In this document: positions 29,375 to 42,006 of the stretch, in pieces
How the letters are laid out: every line of letters starts with the position of its first letter
Numbering within the stretch: position 1 is the first letter of the stretch
Source: Pythium myriotylum
Lineage: Eukaryota; Oomycota; Peronosporomycetes; Pythiales; Pythiaceae
Length of the DNA stretch: 64,000 nucleotides
Assembly: GCA_023091665.1 (NCBI GenBank)
Contig: JALJCQ010000017.1
Coordinates: 1,488,001 to 1,552,000, forward strand
Reading direction: 5' to 3'
Program-made: the position numbers and the translations under genes
Notes under the pieces: model-generated
The model's database searches: none
The model's input: the letters and a program-made list of their open reading frames with translations, nothing else
Told to the model about the DNA's origin: nothing

Positions 29375-32308
29375 CTCGCGTGTCAAGGACAATGGCAACG
29401 GCAACGGCAACGGCAACTCCGGCGGCAACGGCAACCGAAACGGCAACGGCAACCCTCGGCAACGGTTCCAGCGAGCCAACCTTGCGCGAGATGAAGACCC
29501 CGGCGAGTACCTGTTCTCGGTCGGGAAGACCCAAGGCAAGTCGAGTCAATCCACGGCGTGGTTGGTCGACTCGGGTGCGACTCAGCACATGTCGCGAACC
29601 AAGCAGTTCATGATGAACTACAGGAAGATCGACCCAGTCGACGTGCATCTGGCCGATGATGGCACGGTCCAAGCGGTCGGCGTGGGAGACATTCTCATGT
29701 CGATGAAGACTCCAAGCGGTGTCAAGAAGGGTTTGCTCACCAACGTGTGGCATATCCCCAAGCTCAGCCGCAACCTGTTCTCGGTCGGAAGATTCACGGA
29801 GGACGTTGCTCCCGTGACGTTCGACAAGGACGGTTGCTTCGTCGTTCTCAAGGGCGCCAAGCGGACCATCGGCACTCGTATCGGCAAGGGTCTGTTCAAG
29901 CTCAACATGTCTCCAGTGTCGATTGAAGCAGCCCACGCCGCCAGTACAAGACGAGGTCGCGCCATGTCCAAGTCGTACCTGTGGCACCTCCGACTCGGTC
30001 ACATCGGCTTCAGCGGACTCGAAGCCATCGTCAAGAAGGACCTCGCCGATGGACTCGATATCGGGTCTGTGCAAGAGTGGGAGGTCTGTGAAGGCTGTGC
30101 ACTCGGCAAGCTGACTCGCGTCAAGTTCCAGTCGGGCACGACCAAGCGGTCTGCGAATCTGCTTGACGTCGTGTACAGCGATGTGGCCGGCCCCATGAAG
30201 ACTCCGACTTTCGGCGGCATGAAGTACTTTGCCACCTTCACCGACGACAAGTCTCGACTGTGCAAGTTGTACCTGATGCGGTCCAAGGACGAAGTCTACG
30301 AGAAGTTCGTCGAGTTCGTCAACTGGGCCGAGAACCAAACCGGTCGTCGAGTCAAGGTGCTTCGGACCGACGGCGGCGGCGAGTACCAGTCGGCCAAACT
30401 TGCCAAGTTCTGCCGCAAGCGTGGCATCGAGCACGACGTCACGCCGCCATACACGCCTCAGTTGAACGGTGTGGCGGAGTGCATGAACCGAACCATCGGT
30501 GAGTGTGGTCGTTGCAAGCTCCACCATGCCAACTTGTCCGACGAGTACTGGGGCGAAGCCGTCATGACTGCAGTCGAAGTTCGCAACCGACTTCCGACCC
30601 GCGCTCAAGACTTGTACAAGTCGCCGTACGAAGAATGGTACGGGAAGAAGCCCTTGCTCGCCAACTTCAAGGTGTTCGGCTGCCATGCGTACGTCCACGT
30701 GCCCAAGGAGAAGCGGTCGAAGTTCGACGCTCGAGCCATCTTGTGTCGGTTCCTCGGCTACTCGGACCACGAGAAGGCGTATCGGTTTGAAGAAATCGCA
30801 ACCGGCCGGATCGTCATCAGTCGAGACGCGCAGTTCATGGAAGACACGTTCGACGATGGCAAGCGCGAAGAACCCTGGAGCAAGTCCGTCGAGTTCCGCG
30901 ACGATGAAGATGATGAAGATCAAGATGAAGCAACCGACAACCAAGATGATGAAGACATGGGTGGGCAGCCAGCCTCACCAGCACCAAGTCAGCGCAGCTA
31001 CGAGCGACCGGAGTGGCAACAGGGCCAGCGGTCGCAGCGTCCAGCAGCACCAGCATCGGCCCAGCAGCCGAATGTCGACTACGCACCAGGGTCCAAGCGC
31101 CACTCTCGCACGCACTCGCTCGAGAACCTGGCTGAACCGCCAGTTGAGAAGCGCTACGGACGTGTTGGACGCACAAGTGGTGCGACTCCACCACCCACGC
31201 AAGGTTCAAGGACATCGCTCGAAGATCTGTCTGCACTGCTCACGTCGATCGAAGAGGAAGGCGTAGAAGATGAAGACGAAGAAGGCGAAGACGTGCAAGA
31301 ACAAGGGGGAGAAGACCAAGATCACGATCTCGAAGAGTTTGCTCTCGTCGTGAATTCAGGGGGAGAGTTGCCGACATCGTTCAAGTCGGCGATGGAATCC
31401 GACGACGCCAGCAACTGGAAGGAAGCCTGCGACTCCGAGCTCGAGTCGCTCAAGAAGAACAAGACATGGGACCTAGTCCCTTTGCCAGCCGGACGCAAGG
31501 CCATCACCAGCAAGTGGGTGTTCAAGGTCAAGGAAACCGCCGAAGGACTCGTCGAACGGTACAAGGCTCGACTCGTTGCCAAGGGGTTCCTGCAAAAGTA
31601 CGGCATCGACTTCGAAGAGACATTCGCACCCGTCGCCAAGTTCACGTCGATCCGGACCATCCTCAGCATCGGCAACCTCGACGAAGAAATCTACATGAAG
31701 CAGCCCGAAGGCTTCGTCGACCAGCGCCACCCGGACTACGTGTGCAAGCTCAAGTGCTCGCTCTACGGTCTCAAGCAGTCACCACGCATGTGGAACCAGA
31801 CCATCGACGCCTTCATGCGCAAGGTCGGCTTCACCAAGTGCGAGATGGACCACTGCGTGTACGTCAAGCGGAGCGGCTCAGCGATGATCTTCGTGGTGAT
31901 CTACGTCGACGACCTCATCCTCGCCTGCAACAGCCTCGAGTTGCTCACGGCGACCAAGCGTGCACTCAGCGAGCGCTTCGAGATGTCCGACCTCGGCGAA
32001 CTCAAGTACTGCCTCGGCATGGAAGTTGACCAAGACGCGAAGTCCGGCGATGTCACCATGCGGCAGACCAAGTTCCTGCAGTCGATCCTGACCAAGTTCG
32101 GCATGCAAGACTGCAAACCAGTGAGGACTCCTCAAGACCCCGGACTCAAGCTGACCAAGGCCATGGGTGAAGGTGGTTGCAAGCACGAAGACACCATGAA
32201 GAACGTGCCGTACCGAAGTGCAGTCGGCGCACTCATGTACCTCATGGTCGGCACTCGACCAGACCTCGCAGCGGCAGTCGGCACACTCAGCCAGTTCGCC
32301 GCGGACCC
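29375..32308 (+). pseudogene. pol: copia pol fragment: nucleocapsid end to RNase H start
   Basis: It is open in a single frame from the basic Asn/Gly linker after the zinc knuckle through protease, integrase and RT to SQFAADP, where an LTR follows. It carries the 57-bp RT deletion (31670/31671). It resembles element B closely, including AECMNRT in the integrase. Confidence 0.9.
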
Positions 32309-32683
32309 TGTTGAAGATGATGCGCCTCGAACCCAGCGTCATCATTCCAGTTGAAGCTCGGCAGTTGAAGCTCGGCTGTAGAAGAACCTCCTGCAGAAGA
32401 TTCTCCGTGGAAGATTCGACATGTGGAAGATTCGACATGTGGAAGATTCGACATGTGGAAGATTCTCCGTCTGGTTCTGGTTTGAATCCAGTGCCACCCA
32501 TCGACTTCGTTGAAGTATCCACGAAGTCAGTTTATGTTTGCATATGTTTACGATAGGTAGGACATACATTTGATTACGGTAGCGTAGGACACACACAGAC
32601 GGCTTAGAGGTAGCAGCAGCGAACTAAGTCCCGATCAATTCACTTTGCATTTTGCATCCCACCAACCAAGCGACCTTCCAACA
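32309..32683 (+). repeat. copia 5' LTR (375 bp)
   Basis: It has three 16-bp units. The left flank is GGACCC in pol and the right is the primer site at 32684, so it is the 5' LTR of an element inserted in pol. Confidence 0.92.
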
Positions 32684-32687
32684 GGTT

Positions 32688-33136
32688 ATGAGCCCAAGCC
32701 CAGCCGACTCTGCCTCCACCGACTTCGCCTCCCCAGCCTTCGCCATGGATTCGACCACCCCAGCCCGCATCAACAAGTTCGACGGAACCAACTTCCACAC
32801 ATGGAAGTTCAAGATGCAGATGGTGCTCGAAGAACGCGACGTCTGGGAAGTTGTCTGTGGAGAGGTCAAACTCGAGCAGTGCCAGACCGACGCGGACCGA
32901 GCCCTCTTCAAGAAGAAGTCTCGCAAGGCGCTCGCGATGATCTGTCTCGCGATGGAAGACTCGCAGCTCCCGCTGGTTCGGTCGGCGAGTGGTGCGCAAG
33001 ATGCATGGTCAAGACTGGAAGAACACTTCGAGAAGAAGAGCCTTGCCAACAAGCTCTTTCTTCGTCGTCGTTTCTTCACGACCATGATGGAAGAAGGTGA
33101 CGATGTGCTCACGCACATCAACAAGCTCAAGACCCT
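32688..33136 (+). pseudogene. gag: copia gag, cut by an inversion
   Basis: It is gag to HINKLKTL. At GACCCT (33131-33136) it switches to inverted protease sequence. The hexamer GACCCT occurs in both parent sequences. Confidence 0.9.
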
Positions 33137-33522
33137 TGCCGATGCGAGTGCCGATGGTCCGCTTGGCGCCCTTGAGAACGACGAAGCAACCGTCCTTGTC
33201 GAACGTCACGGGAGCAACGTCCTCCGTGAATCTTCCGACCGAGAACAGGTTGCGGCTGAGCTTGGGGATATGCCACACGTTCATCATGAACTGCTTGGTT
33301 CGCGACATGTGCTGAGTCGCACCCGAGTCGACCAACCACGCCGTGGATTGACTCGACTTGCCTTGGGTCTTCCCGACCGAGAACAGGTACTCGCCGGGGT
33401 CTTCATCTCGCGCAAGGTTGGCTCGCTGGAACCGTTGCCGAGGGTTGCCGTTGCCGTTTCGGTTGCCGTTGCCGCCGGAGTTGCCGTTGCCGTTGCCGTT
33501 GCCGTTGTCCTTGACACGCGAG
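33131..33522 (-). pseudogene. pol: Inverted copia protease/linker fragment with internal deletion
   Basis: On the minus strand it reads the Asn/Gly linker, protease DSGATQHMS and part of the region after it. An internal deletion lies near 33280, where GTT is shared by both sides. Confidence 0.85.
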
Positions 33523-33881
33523 TGTTGGAAGGTCGCTTGGTTGGTGGGATGCAAAATGCAAAGTGAATTGATCGGGACTTAGTTCGCTGCTGCTACCTCT
33601 AAGCCGTCTGTGTGTGTCCTACGCTACCGTAATCAAATGTATGTCCTACCTATCGTAAACATATGCAAACATAAACTGACTTCGTGGATACTTCAACGAA
33701 GTCGATGGGTGGCACTGGATTCAAACCAGAACCAGACGGAGAATCTTCCACATGTCGAATCTTCCACATGTCGAATCTTCCACGGAGAATCTTCTGCAGG
33801 AGAATCTTCTACAGCCGAGCTTCAACTGCCGAGCTTCAACTGGAATGATGGCGCTGGGTTCGAGGCGCATCATCTTCAACA
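33523..33881 (-). repeat. 3'-side LTR of copia element C (359 bp)
   Basis: It adjoins truncated pol at TTCTTGGATC, without a polypurine tract. Confidence 0.9.
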
Positions 33882-36800
33882 TTCTTGGATCGCTTCCGAT
33901 AGAGCCATGTACTCTGCTTCGGTCGAGGAGAGGGCGACAGTTCGCTGCTTCTTGCTGCGCCAGCTGATGCATCCGCCGTTGAGCATGAACACGTAGCCGC
34001 TGGTGCTTCGACGTGACTCGATGTCGCCAGCCCAGTCGGCGTCGGAGTAGCCGACCAGTCTTCCGTCGTTCGATGCCGAGAACTGCAGGCCGTAGGTCGG
34101 AGTCGCTTGCAGATACCGGAGCACACGCTTGAGAGCTTGCCAGTGTGTTGGACACGGGTCCGCGGCGAACTGGCTGAGTGTGCCGACTGCCGCTGCGAGG
34201 TCTGGTCGAGTGCCGACCATGAGGTACATGAGTGCGCCGACTGCACTTCGGTACGACACGTTCTTCATGGTGTCTTCGTGCTTGCAACCACCTTCACACA
34301 TGGCCTTGGTCAGCTTGAGTCCGGGGTCTTGAGGGGTCCTCACTGGTTTGCAGTCTTGCATGCCGAACTTGGTCAGGATCGACTGCAGGAACTTGGTCTG
34401 CCGCATGGTCACGTCGCCGGACTTCGCGTCTTGGTCAACTTCCATGCCGAGGCAGTACTTGAGTTCGCCGAGGTCGGACATCTCGAAGCGTTCGCTGAGT
34501 GCACGCTTGGTCGCCGTGAGCAACTCGAGGCTGTTGCAGGCGAGGATGAGGTCGTCGACGTAGATCACCACGAAGATCATCGCTGAGCCGCTCCGCTTGA
34601 CGTACACGCAGTGGTCCATCTCGCACTTGGTGAAGCCGACCTTGCGCATGAAGGCGTCGATGGTCTGGTTCCACATGCGTGGCGACTGCTTGAGACCGTA
34701 GAGCGAGCGCTTGAGCTTGCACACGTAGTCGGGGTGGCGCTGGTCGACGAAGCCTTCGGGCTGCTTCATGTAGATTTCTTCGTCGAGGTTGCCGTTCAGG
34801 AACGCCGTCTTGACATCCATCTGATGGATCATGAGCTTGTGTCGAGCGGCGATGCTGAGGATGGTTCGGATCGACGTGAACTTGGCGACGGGTGCGAATG
34901 TCTCTTCGAAGTCGATGCCGTACTTCTGCAGGAACCCCTTGGCAACGAGTCGAGCCTTGTACCGTTCGACGAGTCCTTCGGCGGTTTCCTTGACCTTGAA
35001 CACCCACTTGCTGGTGATGGCCTTGCGTCCGGCTGGCAAAGGGACTAGGTCCCAGGTCTCGTTCTTCTTGAGCGACTCAAGCTCGGAGTCGCAGGCTTCC
35101 TTCCAGTTGCTGGCGTCGTCGGATTCCATCGCCGACTTGAACGATGTCGGCAACTCTCCCCCTGAATTCACGACGAGAGCAAACTCTTCGAGATCGTGAT
35201 CTTGGTCTTCTCCCCCTTGTTCTTGCACGTCTTCGCCTTCTTCGTCTTCATCTTCTACGCCTTCCTCTTCGATCGACGTGAGCAGTGCAGACAGATCTTC
35301 GAGCGATGTCCTTGGACCTTGCGTGGGTGGTGGAGTCGCACCACTTGTGCGTCCAACACGTCCGTAGCGCTTCTCAACTGGCGGTTCAGCCAGGTTCTCG
35401 AGCGAGTGCGTGCGAGAGTGGCGCTTGGACCCTGGTGCGTAGTCGACATTCGGCTGCTGGGCCGATGCTGGTGCTGCTGGACGCTGCGACCGCTGGCCCT
35501 GTTGCCACTCCGGTCGCTCGTAGCTGCGCTGACTTGGTGCTGGTGAGGCTGGCTGCCCACCCATGTCTTCATCATCTTGATCTTCATCATCTTCATCGTC
35601 GCGGAACTCGACGGACTTGCTCCAGGGTTCTTCGCGCTTGCCATCGTCGAATGTGTCTTCCATGAACTGCGCGTCTCGACTGATGACGATCCGGCCGGTT
35701 GCGATTTCTTCAAACCGATACGCCTTCTCGTGGTCCGAGTAGCCGAGGAACCGACACAAGATGGCTCGGGCGTCGAACTTCGACCGCTTCTCCTTGGGCA
35801 CGTGGACGTACGCATGGCAGCCGAACACCTTGAAGTTGGCGAGCAAGGGCTTCTTCCCGTACCATTCTTCGTACGGCGACTTGTACAAGTCTTGAGCGCG
35901 GGTCGGAAGTCGGTTGCGAACTTCGACTGCAGTCATGACGGCTTCGCCCCAGTACTCGTCGGACAAGTTGGCATGGTGGAGCTTGCAACGACCACACTCA
36001 CCGATGGTTCGGTTCATGCACTCCGCCACACCGTTCAACTGAGGCGTGTATGGCGGCGTGACGTCGTGCTCGATGCCACGCTTGCGGCAGAACTTGGCAA
36101 GTTTGGCCGACTGGTACTCGCCGCCGCCGTCGGTCCGAAGCACCTTGACTCGACGACCGGTTTGGTTCTCGGCCCAGTTGACGAACTCGACGAACTTCTC
36201 GTAGACTTCGTCCTTGGACCGCATCAGGTACAACTTGCACAGTCGAGACTTGTCGTCGGTGAACGTGGCAAAGTACTTCATGCCGCCGAAAGTCGGAGTC
36301 TTCATGGGGCCGGCCACATCGCTGTACACGACGTCAAGCAGATTCGCAGACCGCTTGGTCGTGCCCGACTGGAACTTGACGCGAGTCAGCTTGCCGAGTG
36401 CACAGCCTTCACAGACCTCCCACTCTTGCACAGACCCAATGTCGAGTCCGTCGGCGAGGTCCTTCTTGACGATGGCTTCGAGACCGCTGAAGCCGATGTG
36501 ACCGAGTCGGAGGTGCCACAGGTACGACTTGGACATGGCGCGACCTCGTCTTGTACTGGCGGCGTGGGCTGCTTCAATCGACACTGGAGACATGTTGAGC
36601 TTGAACAGACCCTTGCCGATACGAGTGCCGATGGTCCGCTTGGCGCCCTTGAGCACGACGAAGCAACCGTTCTTGTCGAACGTCACGGGAGCAACGTCCT
36701 CCGTGAATCTTCCGACCGAGAACAGGTTGCGGCTGAGCTTGGGGATATGCCACACGTTGGTGAGCAAACCCTTCTTGACACCGCTTGGAGTCTTCATCGA

Positions 36801-37391
36801 CATGAGAATGTCTCCCACGCCGACCGCTTGGACCGTGCCATCATCGGCCAGATGCACGTCGACTGGGTCGATCTTCCTGTAGTTCATCATGAACTGCTTG
36901 GTTCGCGACATGTGCTGAGTCGCACCCGAGTCGACCAACCACGCCGTGGATTGACTCGACTTGCCTTGGGTCTTCCCGACCGAGAACAGGTACTCGCCGG
37001 GGTCTTCATCTCGCGCAAGGTTGGCTCGCTGGAACCGTTGCCGAGGGTTGCCGTTGCCGTTTCGGTTGCCGTTGCCGCCGGAGTTGCCGTTGCCGTTGCC
37101 GTTGCCGTTGTCCTTGACACGCGAGTGGCACTCCGCGGCCCAATGACCGATCTTGCCGCAGTAGTTGCACTTGCCAGTCTTCTTGACTGCACGGCCCTTG
37201 GGCTTCGCGTCACTTGTCATGAACGCTTGGCCAAGCGTGGCTCCGTCGCCACCTTGCTCCTTGCGCTTCATGTCTTCATGGAGCAGCCGAGACGTCACGA
37301 GTTCCCACGTGAGCGCGTCGACACGCGACTCCAACGCCGTGATGAGGAACTGGTACGACTCGCTGAGACTGCCGAGAAGCGTGATCACCAA
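33882..37391 (-). pseudogene. pol: copia pol of element C, nearly complete
   Basis: About 1,170 codons are open. Counting from [10 protein letters not shown], the zinc knuckle ligands are C75, C78, H83 and C88, and the protease is at D154-S155-G156. The integrase zinc ligands are H293, H298, C327 and C330, and its catalytic residues are D358, D421 and E457 (D,D-35-E). RT motif A has D859 ([12 protein letters not shown]) and YVDD is at 944-947. RNase H reaches [13 protein letters not shown] and then runs into the LTR. It lacks the 57-bp deletion and both integrase lesions seen elsewhere. There is no ATG at the start; expression would need a -1 shift from gag. Confidence 0.92.
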
Positions 37392-37891
37392 GTCGTCTTC
37401 GCTTCGCTGACCGGAGCGCCGACTGCGTCGAGTTGCTCCGCCAGGGTCTTGAGCTTGTTGATGTGCGTGAGCACATCGTCACCTTCTTCCATCATGGTCG
37501 TGAAGAAACGACGACGAAGAAAGAGCTTGTTGGCAAGGCTCTTCTTCTCGAAGTGTTCTTCCAGTCTTGACCATGCATCTTGCGCACCACTCGCCGACCG
37601 AACCAGCGGGAGCTGCGAGTCTTCCATCGCGAGACAGATCATCGCGAGCGCCTTGCGAGACTTCTTCTTGAAGAGGGCTCGGTCCGCGTCGGTCTGGCAC
37701 TGCTCGAGTTTGACCTCTCCACAGACAACTTCCCAGACGTCGCGTTCTTCGAGCACCATCTGCATCTTGAACTTCCATGTGTGGAAGTTGGTTCCGTCGA
37801 ACTTGTTGATGCGGGCTGGGGTGGTCGAATCCATGGCGAAGGCTGGGGAGGCGAAGTCGGTGGAGGCAGAGTCGGCTGGGCTTGGGCTCAT
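37385..37891 (-). pseudogene. gag: copia gag of element C, shared frameshift
   Basis: It encodes 168 residues from the ATG inside the primer site to TGA. It overlaps the pol frame by 7 nt. Confidence 0.9.
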
Positions 37892-37895
37892 AACC

Positions 37896-38270
37896 TGTTG
37901 GAAGGTCGCTTGGTTGGTGGGATGCAAAATGCAAAGTGAATTGATCGGGACTTAGTTCGCTACTGCTACCTCTAAGCCGTCTGTGTGTGTCCTACGCTAC
38001 CGTAATCAAATGTATGTCCTACCTATCGTAAACATATGCAAACATAAACTGACTTCGTGGATACTTCAACGAAGTCGATGGGTGGCACTGGATTCAAACC
38101 AGAACCAGACGGAGAATCTTCCACATGTCGAATCTTCCACATGTCGAATCTTCCACATGTCGAATCTTCCACGGAGAATCTTCTGCAGGAGGTTCTTCTA
38201 CAGCCGAGCTTCAACTGCCGAGCTTCAACTGGAATGATGACGCTGGGTTCGAGGCGCATCATCTTCAACA
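37896..38270 (-). repeat. 5' LTR of copia element C (375 bp)
   Basis: It adjoins the primer site on one side and a truncated pol (TTCTTGGATC) on the other. It also opens the 3,736-bp tandem unit. Confidence 0.92.
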
Positions 38271-40540
38271 TTCTTGGATCGCTTCCGATAGAGCCATGTA
38301 CTCTGCTTCGGTCGAGGAGAGGGCGACAGTTCGCTGCTTCTTGCTGCGCCAGCTGATGCATCCGCCGTTGAGCATGAACACGTAGCCGCTGGTGCTTCGA
38401 CGTGACTCGATGTCGCCAGCCCAGTCGGCGTCGGAGTAGCCGACCAGTCTTCCGTCGTTCGATGCCGAGAACTGCAGGCCGTACGTCGGAGTCGCTTGCA
38501 GATACCGGAGCACACGCTTGAGAGCTTGCCAGTGTGTTGGACACGGGTCCGCGGCGAACTGGCTGAGTGTGCCGACTGCCGCTGCGAGGTCTGGTCGAGT
38601 GCCGACCATGAGGTACATGAGTGCGCCGACTGCACTTCGGTACGACACGTTCTTCATGGTGTCTTCGTGCTTGCAACCACCTTCACACATGGCCTTGGTC
38701 AGCTTGAGTCCGGGGTCTTGAGGGGTCCTCACTGGTTTGCAGTCTTGCATGCCGAACTTGGTCAGGATCGACTGCAGGAACTTGGTCTGCCGCATGGTCA
38801 CGTCGCCGGACTTCGCGTCTTGGTCAACTTCCATGCCGAGGCAGTACTTGAGTTCGCCGAGGTCGGACATCTCGAAGCGTTCGCTGAGTGCACGCTTGGT
38901 CGCCGTGAGCAACTCGAGGCTGTTGCAGGCGAGGATGAGGTCGTCGACGTAGATCACCACGAAGATCATCGCTGAGCCGCTCCGCTTGACGTACACGCAG
39001 TGGTCCATCTCGCACTTGGTGAAGCCGACCTTGCGCATGAAGGCGTCGATGGTCTGGTTCCACATGCGTGGCGACTGCTTGAGACCGTAGAGCGAGCGCT
39101 TGAGCTTGCACACGTAGTCGGGGTGGCGCTGGTCGACGAAGCCTTCGGGCTGCTTCATGTAGATTTCTTCGTCGAGGTTGCCGTTCAGGAACGCCGTCTT
39201 GACATCCATCTGATGGATCATGAGCTTGTGTCGAGCGGCGATGCTGAGGATGGTTCGGATCGACGTGAACTTGGCGACGGGTGCGAATGTCTCTTCGAAG
39301 TCGATGCCGTACTTTTGCAGGAACCCCTTGGCAACGAGTCGAGCCTTGTACCGTTCGACGAGTCCTTCGGCGGTTTCCTTGACCTTGAACACCCACTTGC
39401 TGGTGATGGCCTTGCGTCCGGCTGGCAAAGGGACTAGGTCCCAGGTCTCGTTCTTCTTGAGCGACTCAAGCTCGGAGTCGCAGGCTTCCTTCCAGTTGCT
39501 GGCGTCGTCGGATTCCATCGCCGACTTGAACGATGTCGGCAACTCTCCCCCTGAATTCACGACGAGAGCAAACTCTTCGAGATCGTGATCTTGGTCTTCT
39601 CCCCCTTGTTCTTGCACGTCTTCGCCTTCTTCGTCTTCATCTTCTACGCCTTCCTCTTCGATCGACGTGAGCAGTGCAGACAGATCTTCGAGCGATGTCC
39701 TTGAACCTTGCGTGGGTGGTGGAGTCGCACCACTTGTGCGTCCAACACGTCCGTAGCGCTTCTCAACTGGCGGTTCAGCCAGGTTCTCGAGCGAGTGCGT
39801 GCGAGAGTGGCGCTTGGACCCTGGTGCGTAGTCGACATTCGGCTGCTGGGCCGATGCTGGTGCTGCTGGACGCTGCGACCGCTGGCCCTGTTGCCACTCC
39901 GGTCGCTCGTAGCTGCGCTGACTTGGTGCTGGTGAGGCTGGCTGCTCACCCATGTCTTCATCATCTTGATCTTCATCATCTTCATCGTCGCGGAACTCGA
40001 CGGACTTGCTCCAGGGTTCTTCGCGCTTGCCATCGTCGAATGTGTCTTCCATGAACTGCGCGTCTCGACTGATGACGATCCGGCCGGTTGCGATTTCTTC
40101 AAACCGATACGCCTTCTCGTGGTCCGAGTAGCCGAGGAACCGACACAAGATGGCTCGGGCGTCGAACTTCGACCGCTTCTCCTTGGGCACGTGGACGTAC
40201 GCATGGCAGCCGAACACCTTGAAGTTGGCGAGCAAGGGCTTCTTCCCGTACCATTCTTCGTACGGCGACTTGTACAAGTCTTGAGCGCGGGTCGGAAGTC
40301 GGTTGCGAACTTCGACTGCAGTCATGACGGCTTCGCCCCACTACTCGTCGGACAAGTTGGCATGGTGGAGCTTGCAACGACCACACTCACCGATGGTTCG
40401 GTTCATGCGCTCCGCCACACCGTTCAACTGAGGCGTGTATGGCGGCGTGACGTCGTGCTCGATGCCACGCTTGCGACAGAACTTGGCAAGCTTGGCCGAC
40501 TGGTACTCGCCACCGCCGTCGGTTCGAAGCACCTTGACTC
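38271..40540 (-). pseudogene. pol: copia pol fragment, inverted: integrase to RNase H
   Basis: It starts in the integrase ([13 protein letters not shown]) and ends at AIQE. A TAG stop replaces Tyr of YWGEAV at 40341-40343. RT motif A is present. At 40540 it meets a forward LTR. Confidence 0.9.
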
Positions 40541-40915
40541 TGTTGAAGATGATGCGCCTCGAACCCAGCGTCATCATTCCAGTTGAAGCTCGGCAGTTGA
40601 AGCTCGGCTGTAGAAGATTCTCCTGCAGAAGATTCTCCGTGGAAGATTCGACATGTGGAAGATTCGACATGTGGAAGATTCGACATGTGGAAGATTCTCC
40701 GTCTGGTTCTGGTTTGAATCCAGTGCCACCCATCGACTTCGTTGAAGTATCCACGAAGTCAGTTTATGTTTGCATATGTTTACGATAGGTAGGACATACA
40801 TTTGATTACGGTAGCGTAGGACACACACAGACGGCTTAGAGGTAGCAGCAGCGAACTAAGTCCCGATCAATTCACTTTGCATTTTGCATCCCACCAACCA
40901 AGCGACCTTCCAACA
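40541..40915 (+). repeat. copia 5' LTR (375 bp)
   Basis: The left flank is TTGACTC in inverted integrase and the right is the primer site. Confidence 0.92.
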
Positions 40916-40919
40916 GGTT

Positions 40920-41631
40920 ATGAGCCCAAGCCCAGCCGACTCTGCCTCCACCGACTTCGCCTCCCCAGCCTTCGCCATGGATTCGACCACCCCAGCCCGC
41001 ATCAACAAGTTCGACGGAACCAACTTCCACACATGGAAGTTCAAGATGCAGATGGTGCTCGAAGAACGCGACGTCTGGGAAGTTGTCTGTGGAGAGGTCA
41101 AACTCGAGCAGTGCCAGACCGACGCGGACCGAGCCCTCTTCAAGAAGAAGTCTCGCAAGGCGCTCGCGATGATCTGTCTCGCGATGGAAGACTCGCAGCT
41201 CCCGCTGGTTCGGTCGGCGAGTGGTGCGCAAGATGCATGGTCAAGACTGGAAGAACACTTCGAGAAGAAGAGCCTTGCCAACAAGCTCTTTCTTCGTCGT
41301 CGTTTCTTCACGACCATGATGGAAGAAGGTGACGATGTGCTCACGCACATCAACAAGCTCAAGACCCTGGCGGAGCAACTCGACGCAGTCGGCGCTCCGG
41401 TCAGCGAAGCGAAGACGACTTGGTGATCACGCTTCTCGGCAGTCTCAGCGAGTCGTACCAGTTCCTCATCACGGCGTTGGAGTCGCGTGTCGACGCGCTC
41501 ACGTGGGAACTCGTGACGTCTCGGCTGCTCCATGAAGACATGAAGCGCAAGGAGCAAGGTGGCGACGGAGCCACGCTTGGCCAAGCGTTCATGACAAGTG
41601 ACGCGAAGCCCAAGGGCCGTGCAGTCAAGAA
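40920..41631 (+). pseudogene. gag: copia gag, truncated before the zinc knuckle
   Basis: It has the 168-residue first frame (to 41426) and then the second frame to KGRAVKN. It is cut at GCAGTCAAGAA (41631) by an inverted LTR. Confidence 0.9.
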
Positions 41632-42006
41632 TGTTGGAAGGTCGCTTGGTTGGTGGGATGCAAAATGCAAAGTGAATTGATCGGGACTTAGTTCGCTACT
41701 GCTACCTCTAAGCCGTCTGTGTGTGTCCTACGCTACCATAATCAAATGTATGTCCTACCTATCGTAAACATATGCAAACATAAACTGACTTCGTGGATAC
41801 TTCAACGAAGTCGATGGGTGGCACTGGATTCAAACCAGAACCAGACGGAGAATCTTCCACATGTCGAATCTTCCACATGTCGAATCTTCCACATGTCGAA
41901 TCTTCCACGGAGAATCTTCTGCAGGAGGTTCTTCTACAGCCGAGCTTCAACTGCCGAGCTTCAACTGGAATGATGACGCTGGGTTCGAGGCGCATCATCT
42001 TCAACA
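41632..42006 (-). repeat. copia LTR, inverted (375 bp), start of second 3,736-bp unit
   Basis: The left flank is AAGAA in gag and the right is TTCTTGGATC in pol. Confidence 0.92.

Larger units (their letters stand above)
33523..38270 (-). mobile_element. copia element C, inverted, most intact coding capacity
   Basis: The 5' LTR is 37896-38270 (375 bp), the primer site 37881-37895, gag 37891-37385 and pol 37391-33882, and the 3'-side LTR is 33523-33881 (359 bp). The pol frame is continuous from the nucleocapsid to RNase H. Defects are the shared gag frameshift and the loss of the end of RNase H and the polypurine tract. The flanks do not match (GCGAG and TTCTT). Confidence 0.9.

Noticed and set aside
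35577..37955. A 792-codon open frame antisense to gag-pol of element C, with counterparts antisense to other copies (e.g. 25822-27393, 57160-58899).
   Set aside because: It mirrors the GC-rich third positions of the sense gene. The protein is low complexity in places and matches no family, and it disappears where the sense frame changes composition. A shadow frame is the simplest explanation.
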